Assembly (NCBI GenBank): GCA_005884575.1
Contig: VAWW01000013.1
Span: forward strand, 1-64,000
From: Actinomycetota bacterium
GTDB taxonomy: Bacteria; Actinomycetota; Thermoleophilia; Gaiellales; Gaiellaceae
Direction: 5' to 3'
DNA: 64,000 bases
The first letter of the stretch is position 1; every line of letters starts with the position of its first letter. The notes beneath the pieces were generated by a model, which was not told where the DNA came from, did not search any database, and saw nothing but the letters and a program-made list of their open reading frames with translations. A program made the translations under genes and the position numbers. This document shows positions 17,687 through 25,802 of this stretch, in pieces.

Positions 17687-18585
17687 TGTCCGTCGTGCGC
17701 GCGGTCGTGATCCACGAGTTCGGCGGCCGGGACAAGCTCCGGCTCGAGGACGTTTCCGAGCCGAAGCTGTTCCCGGACGCCGTCCGCATCCGGATCCGCG
17801 CGGCCGGAGTCAACCCGGTCGACTGCAAGACGCGCGAGGGGCGGCAGGAGCCGCGCTTCCCGCACGTCTTCCCGGTCGTGCTCGGCTGGGACGCCGCCGG
17901 CGTCGTCGAGGAGGTCGGTCCGGCAACGCGCTGGTTCAAGCCCGGCGACGAGGTCTACGCGTACTGTCGCAAGCACTTCGTCGGCGAAGGCACGTACACG
18001 GAGCAGGTCGTCGTCCCCGACGGCTTCGTCGCGCGCTTGCCGCGGAACCTGAACTTCGCCGAGGCGGCCGCCGTGCCGCTCGCGGCGCTGACCGCGTACC
18101 AGTGCCTCGTCGAGCAGCTGCAGATCAAGCCCGGCGAGACTGTGCTCGTCCACGCGGCTGCCGGCGGCGTCGGCCACTTCGCGGTTCAGATCGCACGCGA
18201 GCTCGGCGCGAAGCCGATCGGCACCGCGTCGCCGCGCAACCACGACTTCCTCCGCGAGCTCGGCTGCATCGACGCGATCGACTATCACGAGGGCGACTTC
18301 CCGGGCGTCGACGCAGCGATCGACCCGATCGGCGGCGAGACGCTGGAGAAGACCCTTTCCGTCGCGGGCCGCACGGTGTCGATCGTCCAGCCCGGCGACA
18401 CGCACGGCTACCACTTCGTCCGTCCGAGCGGCGCCGAGCTCTCGGTGCTCACGGGCTGGATCGAGGACGGCCGCGTCCGCGTCCATCTCGACGACACGTT
18501 CCCGCTCGACGAGGCCGCCGCCGCGCACGAGCGGTTGGAGGAAGGGCACGTTCGTGGGAAAATCGCCCTGACGGTGAGCGAGTGA
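17683..18585 (+). CDS. Quinone-oxidoreductase-type MDR dehydrogenase
   Basis: Zinc-independent medium-chain reductase using NADPH. 300 residues with the GroES-like N-terminal domain (IRAAGVNPVDCKTREG), the Rossmann nucleotide motif VHAAAGGVGHFAVQIA and the C-terminal FPLDEAAAAHERLEEGHVRGKI. No structural-zinc Cys cluster is present, as expected for the QOR/YhdH-like branch. Likely reduces activated double bonds or quinones; the substrate is unknown. The start is ATG 17683 or 17686. The stop overlaps the GTG of the following acyl-CoA dehydrogenase, so the gene opens the acyl-CoA operon at 17.7-23.0 kb. Confidence 0.88.
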   Translation: MMSVVRAVVIHEFGGRDKLRLEDVSEPKLFPDAVRIRIRAAGVNPVDCKTREGRQEPRFPHVFPVVLGWDAAGVVEEVGPATRWFKPGDEVYAYCRKHFVGEGTYTEQVVVPDGFVARLPRNLNFAEAAAVPLAALTAYQCLVEQLQIKPGETVLVHAAAGGVGHFAVQIARELGAKPIGTASPRNHDFLRELGCIDAIDYHEGDFPGVDAAIDPIGGETLEKTLSVAGRTVSIVQPGDTHGYHFVRPSGAELSVLTGWIEDGRVRVHLDDTFPLDEAAAAHERLEEGHVRGKIALTVSE

Positions 18586-19696
18586 ACCTCCGCGACACGT
18601 CCGACGAGGCGGCCTTCCGCGCCGAGCTGCGCGCCTGGATCGCCGACAACCTGCCGGACAACGAGCGCGGCGGCCGCGGCGGCGAGCGCCGGTTCGAGGA
18701 CTTCGGCCGCGACTGGAGCCGCAAGCTCTACGACGCCGGCTACTCCGGCCTGACCTGGCCGAAGGAGTACGGCGGCGGCGGCGCGCCGTACAGCCACCAG
18801 GCGATCTTCCTCGAGGAGATGGCGCGCGCCGAGGCGCCGGGGCACATCGGCGTGATCGGCCTCGGCATGGCCGGCCCGACGATCATGGTGCACGGAACGG
18901 ACGCGCAGAAGGAGAAGCACCTGCGCAAGATCCTCAGCGCCGAGGACGTCTGGGCGCGGGCTCCGATCTCGCCGCGGTGCGGACGCGCGCCGAGCGGCGC
19001 GACGGGCACTACGTCGTCAACGGCCAGAAGGTCTGGTCGTCGTTCGCGCACATCGCCGACTTCTGCATCCTCGTCACGCTCAGCGACCCCGATGCGCCGC
19101 GCTACCAGGGGCTCACGTACCTGATCGTCGACATGCACAGCCCGGGCGTCGAGGTGCGGCCGTTGCGGCAGATCACCGGCGAGGCGGAGTTCAACGAGAT
19201 CTTCTTCACCGACGTCGAGGTGCCGGTCGAGAACCGGCTCGGCGAGGAAGGCGAGGGCTGGCAGGTCGCGATGACGACGCTGCTGCACGAGCGCGGGACG
19301 CTCGGCTTCGCGTTGACCGCGGTGCTCGAGGTCAGCGTCCGCAAGCTGCTCGTGCTCGCCGAAGGAGTCGAGGACGCGGATCTGCGCCAGCGGATCGCAC
19401 GCGAGTGGATCGAGCTGCAGGCGCTCCGCTTCACGAACTACCGCTCGCTGACGACGCTGATGAAGACCGGCATTCCCGGGCCCGAGGGCTCGATCGCGAA
19501 GCTCCAGTGGTCACTGGCGAACCAGCGGCTGACGAAGCTCGCGCGCGAGCTGCTCGGCCACGACGGGATCGTCGACGACGGCTGGTGGAACTACCAGCAG
19601 CTGCGCAGCCGCGGCAACACGATCGAGGCCGGAACGTCTGAAGTGTTGAGGAACATCGTCGCCGAGCGCGTGCTCGGCCTGCCCAGGAGCCGCTAG
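18582..19696 (+). pseudogene. Acyl-CoA dehydrogenase, frameshifted at the FAD/substrate motif
   Basis: FAD-dependent alpha,beta-desaturase of acyl-CoA thioesters. The first part (GTG 18582) reads through SGLTWPKEYGGGGAPYSHQA to LRKILSAEDVW. The second part, in another frame, resumes at AGSDLAAVRTRAERRDG and runs to the family C-terminus GTSEVLRNIVAERVLGLPR at 19696. The conserved CQGFSEPG segment expected between W and AGSDL is missing; about 22 nt would restore both the residues and the frame. Everything else is well conserved, so the lesion is recent or an assembly error. It is paired with a second, shorter acyl-CoA dehydrogenase, as in the two-subunit FadE/ChsE enzymes. Confidence 0.8.
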
Positions 19697-20622
19697 TGGA
19701 CTTTTCGTTGACGGAGGAACAGCTCGAGCTGAAGGCGGAGGCGCGGCGGTGGCTGGACGCGCACTTCCCGCTCGACCGCGACTGGGAAGCGCCGTGGGAT
19801 CCCGCCGGCTGGCGCGAGCTCGCGGAGCTCGGCTGGCTCGGCGTCTCGGTCCCGGAGGAGCACGGCGGCGCCGGGCTCGGCTTCCTCGAGGAGGCCGTGC
19901 TGCTCGAGGAGCTCGGCTACGCGCTCTACCCCGGGCCGTACTTCTCGACCGTGGCGCTCGCGCTGCCCCAGCTCAGCGGCGAGCAGCAGGCCAAGGTCGC
20001 GGCCGGCGGGCGGCGCTGGTCGGCCGAGGTCGACGGGCTCGTCCCGGACTGGGGCCGCGTCGATGCCGTGCTGACCGACGACGGCGAGGTCGCGCCCGAG
20101 GGCGAGGCACTGGAGTCGATCGACCCGACGCGGCCGCTCGGGCGGCTCGCGAGTCCCCGCGGTGGAGAGGCGTCGCCGCGGGCACTCGCCGCGCTCGCGG
20201 CGGAGGCCGTCGGCGTTGCGCAGCGTGCCCTCGACCTGGCGCTCCGGCACGCGGGCACGCGCGAGCAGTTCGGCAAGCCGATCGGCACGTACCAGGCCGT
20301 CTCGCATCCGCTCGCCGACACGTACATGGAGACCGAGCTCGCGCGCTCGCTCGCGTACTGGGCCGCGTGGTGCGTCGCCGAGGACGACGAGCAGGCGCCC
20401 GTCGCCGCCGCGGCGGCGAAGTCGCAGGCGTCCGAGGCGGCCGTCGCGGCGTGCGAACGGTCGATCCAGATCCACGGCGGCATCGGCTTCACCTGGGAGC
20501 ACCCGCTGCACCGCTACTACAGGCGGGCGCAGTGGATCGAGCACTTCGGCGGCTCGCCCGCGCAGCTGCGCGCGCGCGTCGCGGACGCCATCCTCACGAA
20601 AGAGGCCGCATGGACGGCCTGA
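19696..20622 (+). CDS. Acyl-CoA dehydrogenase, short partner subunit
   Basis: 308 residues starting at GTG 19696 (MDFSLTEEQLELKAEAR), shorter than the usual 370-400. It keeps the N-terminal helical domain (LGVSVPEEHGGAG) and the C-terminal domain (FGKPIGTYQAVSHPLAD, then IHGGIGFTWEHPLHRYYRRA). The middle beta-domain is reduced and lacks a clear FAD-contacting SEPxAGSD-type motif. Such short subunits are known to form heterotetramers with a neighbouring full-length dehydrogenase in actinobacterial steroid side-chain and fatty-acid oxidation. Adjacent placement after the full-length gene, sharing one base, supports that role here. Substrate unknown. Confidence 0.88.
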   Translation: MDFSLTEEQLELKAEARRWLDAHFPLDRDWEAPWDPAGWRELAELGWLGVSVPEEHGGAGLGFLEEAVLLEELGYALYPGPYFSTVALALPQLSGEQQAKVAAGGRRWSAEVDGLVPDWGRVDAVLTDDGEVAPEGEALESIDPTRPLGRLASPRGGEASPRALAALAAEAVGVAQRALDLALRHAGTREQFGKPIGTYQAVSHPLADTYMETELARSLAYWAAWCVAEDDEQAPVAAAAAKSQASEAAVAACERSIQIHGGIGFTWEHPLHRYYRRAQWIEHFGGSPAQLRARVADAILTKEAAWTA

Positions 20623-22211
20623 TGATGGACTTTTCGCTCACGCTCCCGGCACTGCTGCGCCGCGCGGAGACCTTCTTCGGCAATGCCGTGATCGCGACGC
20701 GCCTACCCGACAAGAGCTTCCACCACTACACGTACGCCGACATGACGAGCCGCGCGCGGCAGCTCGCGGTCGCGCTGCAGCGCGCCGGTCTCGAGCGCGG
20801 TGACCGCGTCGCGACGCTCTGCTGGAACCACTACCAGCATCTCGAGGCGTACCTCGGCATTCCCAGCGGCGGCTTCGTCCTGCATACCCTGAACCTCCGG
20901 CTGCACCCGGACGACCTCGCATACATCGCCTCGCACGCCGGCGACCGGGCGGTGATCGTCGACCGCAGCCTCGTGCCGCTGCTCGAGCGGTTCCGCGAGC
21001 GCACGCCGATCGAGAACGTTTTCGTCGTCGAGGACTCGTACGAGGAGTTGCTTGCCGGCGCCGACCCGGCCGAGTGGCGCGACCCCGAGCTGCACGAGAA
21101 CGAGGCCGCGGCGATGTGCTACACGAGCGGCACGACCGGCCGGCCGAAGGGCGTCGTCTACTCGCACCGCTCGACGTGGCTGCACACGCTCGGCGTCGCG
21201 GCGGTCGGCCCGCTCGACTTCAACATCTCGCAGCGCGACGTGATCCTTCCCGTCGTGCCGATGTTCCACGCGAACGCGTGGGGCTATCCCTACATCGCGA
21301 CGATGCTCGGCGCGAAGCAGGTCTACCCCGGCCCGCACCTCGACCCGGAGAGCCTGCTCGACGACTTCGAGCAGGAAGGCGTCACGGTCACAGCGGGCGT
21401 GCCCACGATCTGGATGGGAATCCTGCAGCTGCTCGACGCCAATCCGGGTCGCTGGGATCTCTCGGCGCTGCGCGCGATGCTCGTCGGCGGCTCGGCGGCG
21501 CCGCGCGCGATGATCGCCGGCTTCAAGCAACGGCACGGGCTGCACATCTGCCACGGCTGGGGCATGACGGAGAGCTCGCCGGTCGCGAGCCTTTCCGACC
21601 TGCACCCCGACCTCGCGTCCGGCGACATCGACATCCGCTTCGACTTCCAGGCGAAGCAGGGGATTCCGCTGCCGCTGATCGAGTGGCGCGTCCGCGACGA
21701 CGCGGGCAACGAGGTGCCGTGGGACGGCGTCTCGATGGGCGAGCTCGAGATGCGCGGGCCGTGGGTCGCGGCGGGCTACTACGACACGCCCGAGCAGGCC
21801 GACCGGTGGACGCCCGACGGCTGGTTCAAGACCGGCGACATCGTCTCCATGCACCCGCGCGGCTACATGCAGATCCAGGACCGCTCGAAGGACGTGATCA
21901 AGTCCGGCGGCGAGTGGATCTCGTCGGTCGCGCTCGAGAACCAGCTGATGGCGCATCCCGCCGTCGCGGAGGCCGCGGTGATCGCGATCCCCGACGACAA
22001 GTGGTTCGAGCGGCCGCTCGCGGCGATCGTCCTCAAGGAGGGCGCGACGGCGACGGGCGAGGAGCTCCGGGAGTTCCTCGAGCCCCACTTCGCCAAGTGG
22101 TGGCTTCCGGACCGCTACGAGTTCGTCGCGGAGATTCCCAAGACGGGAGTCGGCAAGTTCCGCAAGACGGCGCTGCGCGAACAGTTCGTCCAGGAACAGC
22201 AGCCAGCGTGA
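20610..22211 (+). CDS. Long-chain acyl-CoA synthetase (AMP-forming)
   Basis: Adenylate-forming ligase that activates a carboxylic acid to its CoA thioester. 533 residues. The P-loop-like motif is YTSGTTGRPKGVVYSH, motif GWGMTESSPVAS follows, and the hinge/catalytic region is GWFKTGDIVSMHPRGYMQI with the C-terminal lysine motif IPKTGVGKFRKTALR. It resembles medium/long-chain FadD-type and fatty-acyl-CoA synthetases; chain length is not predictable from the sequence. It overlaps the preceding acyl-CoA dehydrogenase by 13 nt and the following thioesterase by 4 nt. Probably activates the substrate of the tandem dehydrogenase. Confidence 0.92.
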   Translation: MDGLMMDFSLTLPALLRRAETFFGNAVIATRLPDKSFHHYTYADMTSRARQLAVALQRAGLERGDRVATLCWNHYQHLEAYLGIPSGGFVLHTLNLRLHPDDLAYIASHAGDRAVIVDRSLVPLLERFRERTPIENVFVVEDSYEELLAGADPAEWRDPELHENEAAAMCYTSGTTGRPKGVVYSHRSTWLHTLGVAAVGPLDFNISQRDVILPVVPMFHANAWGYPYIATMLGAKQVYPGPHLDPESLLDDFEQEGVTVTAGVPTIWMGILQLLDANPGRWDLSALRAMLVGGSAAPRAMIAGFKQRHGLHICHGWGMTESSPVASLSDLHPDLASGDIDIRFDFQAKQGIPLPLIEWRVRDDAGNEVPWDGVSMGELEMRGPWVAAGYYDTPEQADRWTPDGWFKTGDIVSMHPRGYMQIQDRSKDVIKSGGEWISSVALENQLMAHPAVAEAAVIAIPDDKWFERPLAAIVLKEGATATGEELREFLEPHFAKWWLPDRYEFVAEIPKTGVGKFRKTALREQFVQEQQPA

Positions 22212-22624
22212 CACGGCGCCATCCGAGCTGGACAGAGGCGCCGCCGCCCGCGCCGCACGTGTGGCTGACGCTCGGCTATCGCTCCGTCGAGCAACACGGC
22301 GGGCGGTCGGTGATCGAGTGGGACGCGACGCCCGAGTTCTGCTTCCACGACTCGTCGGGGCCGATCGTCCACGGCGGCATGGTCGCGACGCTGCTCGACA
22401 CGGCGATGGGCGGCGCGTGCTGGTCGGTGATGAAGGACGGCGAGAGCTTCCTGACCGCCGACCTCCGCGTCGAGTTCATGCGGGCCGCGCGACCGGGGAC
22501 GCTGCGCGCCGAGGCTCGCGTCGTCGAGCGGACGCGACGCGTCGCCTTCTGCTCAGGCGATCTCTACGATGACGAGGGAACGCTGCTCGCTTCGTCCCGC
22601 TGCACCCAGATCGTCCGCGCATGA
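22208..22624 (+). CDS. PaaI-type hotdog thioesterase
   Basis: Acyl-CoA thioesterase of the 4HBT/PaaI hotdog family, 138 residues from a GTG at 22208. The signature GPIVHGGMVATLLDTAMG is clear, with the catalytic acid position in LLDTAMGGA and later strands FLTADLRVEFMRAARPGTL. It likely hydrolyses CoA thioesters to relieve CoA trapping in the pathway. It overlaps the upstream synthetase and the downstream PPOX gene by 4 nt each, so the block 17.7-23.0 kb is one tightly coupled operon. Confidence 0.9.
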   Translation: MTRRHPSWTEAPPPAPHVWLTLGYRSVEQHGGRSVIEWDATPEFCFHDSSGPIVHGGMVATLLDTAMGGACWSVMKDGESFLTADLRVEFMRAARPGTLRAEARVVERTRRVAFCSGDLYDDEGTLLASSRCTQIVRA

Positions 22625-23025
22625 CACTCGAGCCACAAGTCAGAGAGCTGTTCGAGGGCGCGAACTTCGCACACCTCGCGACGACGCTGCCCGACGGCGG
22701 CCCGCACACGGTGCCGATCTGGGCGGACGTCGAGGACGGCCGGATCGTCTTCTTCACGCAGGAGTCGAGCCGCAAAGCGCGGAACATCGCGCGCGATCCG
22801 AGGGTCGCGATCTCCATTTGCGACCTCGAGAATCCGTACCGCTCGGCGTGGGTGCGCGGGCGGATCGTCGCGACGCGCGAGGGGGACGCGGCGCTCGAGG
22901 TGATCGACCGGCTCTCGCACAAGTACACCGGTGAGCCGTTCCCGATGCGCAGCGGCACGGTTTACGAGATCGAGCCCGAGCGGCAGCGGCTCGTCGACCT
23001 GCCGTTCACGCATTCGCCCGGCTGA
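22621..23025 (+). CDS. PPOX-class F420-dependent (FDOR) protein
   Basis: 134-residue split-beta-barrel flavin/deazaflavin-binding protein. The pattern FAHLATTLPDGGPHTVPIWAD, RIVFFTQESSRKARNIARDP and SAWVRGRIVATR is typical of the F420H2-dependent FDOR-B/PPOX group of actinobacteria. Likely a cytosolic F420-dependent reductase or F420-binding protein; FMN cannot be excluded from sequence alone. It is the last gene of the acyl-CoA operon and its end overlaps the convergent acetyltransferase by 20 nt. fbiC in the same window shows that F420 is made. Confidence 0.88.
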   Translation: MTLEPQVRELFEGANFAHLATTLPDGGPHTVPIWADVEDGRIVFFTQESSRKARNIARDPRVAISICDLENPYRSAWVRGRIVATREGDAALEVIDRLSHKYTGEPFPMRSGTVYEIEPERQRLVDLPFTHSPG

Positions 23026-23557
23026 GCTTCGCCTCCAGGGCCGCCTTCACGGCGGGCCACTCGTCGTCGATGACGGCGTACCACGCCGAGTCGCGCCGCT
23101 CGCCGCCGCGGACGAGCATGTGCTTGCGGAAGATCCCCTCGAACGTCGCACCGATGCCGAGGAGCGCGGCCCGCGCGCGTTCGTTGTTCGCGTCGGTCTT
23201 GAACTCGACGCGGAGCATGCCCGACCGCTCGAACGCGTGCTCCATCAACAGGAGCTTCGCCTCGGTGTTCGCCCCGGTCCCCCACGCCGACGGCGCGAGC
23301 CACGTGTGGCCGATCTCGACGACGCGATCGGCAGGACGCAGGTTGAGATAGCTCGTCGCCCCGAGCGGCACACCATGGACGAGCGTCGCGAACGGGATGA
23401 CGTCGCTGAGCGACTCGAGCCACGCGTCGAAGGCCTCGCGACTCTCGTCGCCGCGGACGCGCATGTACCGCCACACGCGCGGGTCCTGGGCCGCCTCCCA
23501 GAGCGGCTGCTCGTGCCGCGGCTCGAGCGGCTCGAGGCGGACGACTCGCCCGCTCAG
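23006..23557 (-). CDS. GNAT-family N-acetyltransferase (RimJ/RimL-like)
   Basis: Acetyl-CoA-dependent N-acyltransferase. The conserved N-terminal segment GRVVRLEPLEPRHEQPLWEA and the acetyl-CoA site IGHTWLAPSAWGTGANTEAK are present, as is LRVEFKTDANNERAR. The conserved N-terminus begins upstream of the first GTG (23476). The only codon that could start it is a CTG at 23557, which lies in the loop of a 12-bp hairpin (23542-23572). So either CTG is used, the shorter GTG protein (156 residues) is made, or the true start was lost. It sits 28 nt after the LIV-type binding protein. Confidence 0.75.
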   Translation of the reverse strand: MSGRVVRLEPLEPRHEQPLWEAAQDPRVWRYMRVRGDESREAFDAWLESLSDVIPFATLVHGVPLGATSYLNLRPADRVVEIGHTWLAPSAWGTGANTEAKLLLMEHAFERSGMLRVEFKTDANNERARAALLGIGATFEGIFRKHMLVRGGERRDSAWYAVIDDEWPAVKAALEAKLSRANA

Positions 23558-23572
23558 CGGGCGGGCGAGTCG
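23542..23572 (-). terminator. 12-bp perfect inverted repeat after the LIV-type binding protein
   Basis: CGACTCGCCCGC (23542-23553) and GCGGGCGAGTCG (23561-23572) form a 12-bp stem with a 7-nt loop. It lies 14 nt past the stop of the binding-protein gene. No T-run follows, so it is an actinobacterial-style terminator or an mRNA 3'-end stabiliser. The candidate CTG start of the acetyltransferase is in its loop. Confidence 0.5.
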
Positions 23573-23585
23573 CCCTGCAGCAGCG

Positions 23586-24818
23586 TTATCGAGCGTGGTG
23601 GTAGAAGGAGCCGAACGCGTTCCAGTGGCCGTTCGCCCACTTGGTCAGCGTCAGGTCCTCGATGAAGAAGTGATCCGTCTTCGAGGTCTGTAGCCTGACC
23701 CCCTTGAGCAGGAACGGATTCGCAGCCGTGTTCGTCGACGTCAGCGCGTTCATGAAGCCTTGCCGCGTCGGCGTCTTGCCCGCCCGCTGGAGCGCGTTCA
23801 CGGCGGTCCATGCGACCGACATCGCGTAGATCAGGTTCGCGTCGGCGATGTTCCCCTTGGGGTAGTACTTCGCCATGATCTGCTCGAAGAGCTTCACGCC
23901 GGGATCGTTCTGCTCGCCCGGATTCGTCGCGTCCTTGACGTAGCTCGTCGTGATCGTCCCGTCGACCGCGGCGGCACCCGCGGCCTTCGCGATCGCGCCC
24001 ATGAAGAGCGGGGACGCGGAGACGTAGGACACGTAGATCTGCGGATGCCAGTTGATCTTCGCCGCCGTGACGAACGCCTTGATCGAGGGGCTCGGCGTCG
24101 TGAAGATGATCAAGGTGTCCGCTCCGGATGCCTTCAGCTTCAGCAGCTGCTGGCTGACGTCGGGAGCGGTGACGTCGACCGGCTCGACGTCGACGATCCG
24201 CGACTTCGAGTTGGGAGCGAAGCCGCGACGCAACCCAGCGAGGAGCTGCTGGCCGAACGGGTCGTTCTGCATCAGGACGCCGACCTTCGCCTGCGGCGTC
24301 TTCGAGAGGATGTGCTTCGCGAAGATCGTCCCCTCGCCCGGATAGCTCGGGTTGTAGCCGATCGTCCACGGATACTTCTTGTACTGGAAGCCCCAGAACG
24401 AGTCGCCCGTCGCGAGCAGGACCTGCGGCACCTTGCGCTCGTTGAGATAGTCCCGGACGGCGAGGCCCGGCGCTGTTCCGAGTGCGTTGACGATCGCGAA
24501 GACCTTGTCCTGCTCGACGAGCTGGCGGATCGCCGGCACGGTCTGGGACGCGTCGTAGCCGTCATCGACGTACTTGAAGTTGATCTTCCGCCCGTTCACG
24601 CCGCCGCGCGTGTCGTTGACGTAGTCGAAGTAGGCCTTCTCCGCAACCGGAATCGCCCCGTAGAGCGAGGCCGACCCGCTGAGCGGGAAGGTGCCGCCGA
24701 TCAGGATCGAGTCGTTCGTGATCCCGGGATCGGCCGCGGTGCGCGCCGTCGCTCCCGTGACCGTCGCAGCGAGCGCGACCAGCGCCGCAGCGAGCACGAT
24801 CCATGCCCTCCTACGCAT
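23586..24818 (-). CDS. LIV-type ABC transporter substrate-binding protein
   Basis: Exported ligand-binding component of a branched-chain-amino-acid-type (HAAT) importer. 410 residues with a signal peptide (MRRRAWIVLAAALVALAA, cleavage near TARTAADPG), then NDSILIGGTFPLSGSAS and VNGRKINFKYVDDGYD. It resembles the protein at 15.9-17.1 kb along its length (both carry VNDxRGGVNGRKI, LVEQDxVFAI, NPFLLKGV). It is the last cistron after livM, separated by 48 nt with a strong hairpin, an arrangement that usually lets the binding protein be made in excess. Ligand unknown; the catabolic neighbourhood suggests an acid or amide rather than only amino acids. Confidence 0.9.
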   Translation of the reverse strand: MRRRAWIVLAAALVALAATVTGATARTAADPGITNDSILIGGTFPLSGSASLYGAIPVAEKAYFDYVNDTRGGVNGRKINFKYVDDGYDASQTVPAIRQLVEQDKVFAIVNALGTAPGLAVRDYLNERKVPQVLLATGDSFWGFQYKKYPWTIGYNPSYPGEGTIFAKHILSKTPQAKVGVLMQNDPFGQQLLAGLRRGFAPNSKSRIVDVEPVDVTAPDVSQQLLKLKASGADTLIIFTTPSPSIKAFVTAAKINWHPQIYVSYVSASPLFMGAIAKAAGAAAVDGTITTSYVKDATNPGEQNDPGVKLFEQIMAKYYPKGNIADANLIYAMSVAWTAVNALQRAGKTPTRQGFMNALTSTNTAANPFLLKGVRLQTSKTDHFFIEDLTLTKWANGHWNAFGSFYHHAR

Positions 24819-24842
24819 CTGCTCTCCCTCCGATCGTCAGTC

Positions 24843-24861
24843 AGCCCCCGGACCGGGGGCT
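24843..24861 (-). terminator. GC hairpin between livM and its binding-protein gene
   Basis: AGCCCCCGG-A-CCGGGGGCT is a 19-nt near-continuous palindrome (8-bp stem with a 3-nt loop when folded). It begins 6 nt after the livM stop and 25 nt before the binding-protein ATG. No T-run follows. A partial terminator or RNase barrier is likely. Confidence 0.45.
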
Positions 24862-24866
24862 GTCGA

Positions 24867-25802
24867 TTATGACGCGTTTCGGATCCGATTTGATAGGGGC
24901 GCGACGACACGGCGCAGCAGGCCGGCGAAGCCCGTCGGCAGCAGGAACATGACGAGGATCACGGCGAGCCCCTGGATCACCGCGGGCGCCTGCTTCGAGA
25001 TCCCCTGCGCCCAGACGGGCAGCATCTGGACGAAGACAGCGCCGACGACGACGCCCCAGAGCGAGCCGAGGCCGCCGACTGCGGCGCCGATCAGCAGGCG
25101 GATCGAGAGCAGCAGGCCGAACTCGTCCGGCTGCGCATAGGCCGCGGAGAGGACGAACAGGGATCCGGCGGCCCCGGCGAACGCGGCCGAGATCGCGAAC
25201 GCGAGCGTCTTCGTCAGCGTCGGGTTGATGCCGGAGGAGACCGCGGCGACGTCGCTGTCGCGTACCGCACGGAACGACCGGCCGAGCCGGCCCCGCAGGA
25301 TCAACCACGCGAGCACGAGGAAGATCGCGGCCGTCGTCCAGCTGACGACGTAGAGCCAGTGCCCGGAGTGGAACGGGATCAGGATCCCGGAGTTGCCGCC
25401 TGTGAAGTGGTCGAACTTCCGGACGAGCGCCGGCACGACGAGGGCGACGGCGAACGTCGCCAAGGCGAGGTACGCGCCGCTGAGACGCGTCGCAGGCAGT
25501 CCGACGAGCGCGCCGGCCACGAAAGCGATGACCGTGGCGACCGGGATCGTCGCGAACAGGTTCCAGCCGTGGTCGTGCGTGAGGATCGCCGTCGTGTAGC
25601 CGCCGATCGCCATGAACGCGCCGTGGCCGAGCGAGATCTGCCCCGTGTACCCGGTGAGGATGTTGAGCCCCACGATCGCGACGAAGAACGTCGCGACGCC
25701 CGCCGCCTGTAACTGACGGTAGTCGCTGATCGCGAGTGGCAGCAGTACGACGACGGCGACGGCGGCTGCGAGGACGGCCGCGAGGGCAAGCCGCTGCCTC
25801 AT
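24867..25802 (-). CDS. livM: LIV-type ABC transporter permease (LivM)
   Basis: Inner-membrane permease, 311 residues from the ATG at 25802. Many hydrophobic helices. The LivM loop LNILTGYTGQISLGHGAFM is clear, and SFRAVRDSDVAA (EAA-like coupling loop) precedes GINPTLTKTLAFAISAAFAG. It pairs with LivH to form the channel. The ATGA overlap with the livH stop indicates coupling. Confidence 0.92.
   Translation of the reverse strand: MRQRLALAAVLAAAVAVVVLLPLAISDYRQLQAAGVATFFVAIVGLNILTGYTGQISLGHGAFMAIGGYTTAILTHDHGWNLFATIPVATVIAFVAGALVGLPATRLSGAYLALATFAVALVVPALVRKFDHFTGGNSGILIPFHSGHWLYVVSWTTAAIFLVLAWLILRGRLGRSFRAVRDSDVAAVSSGINPTLTKTLAFAISAAFAGAAGSLFVLSAAYAQPDEFGLLLSIRLLIGAAVGGLGSLWGVVVGAVFVQMLPVWAQGISKQAPAVIQGLAVILVMFLLPTGFAGLLRRVVAPLSNRIRNAS

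Noticed and set aside
21012-21023. GAGAACGTTTTC inside the acyl-CoA synthetase gene, similar to the LacI operator core
   Set aside because: Internal to a coding region, not palindromic in its left half and far from any start.
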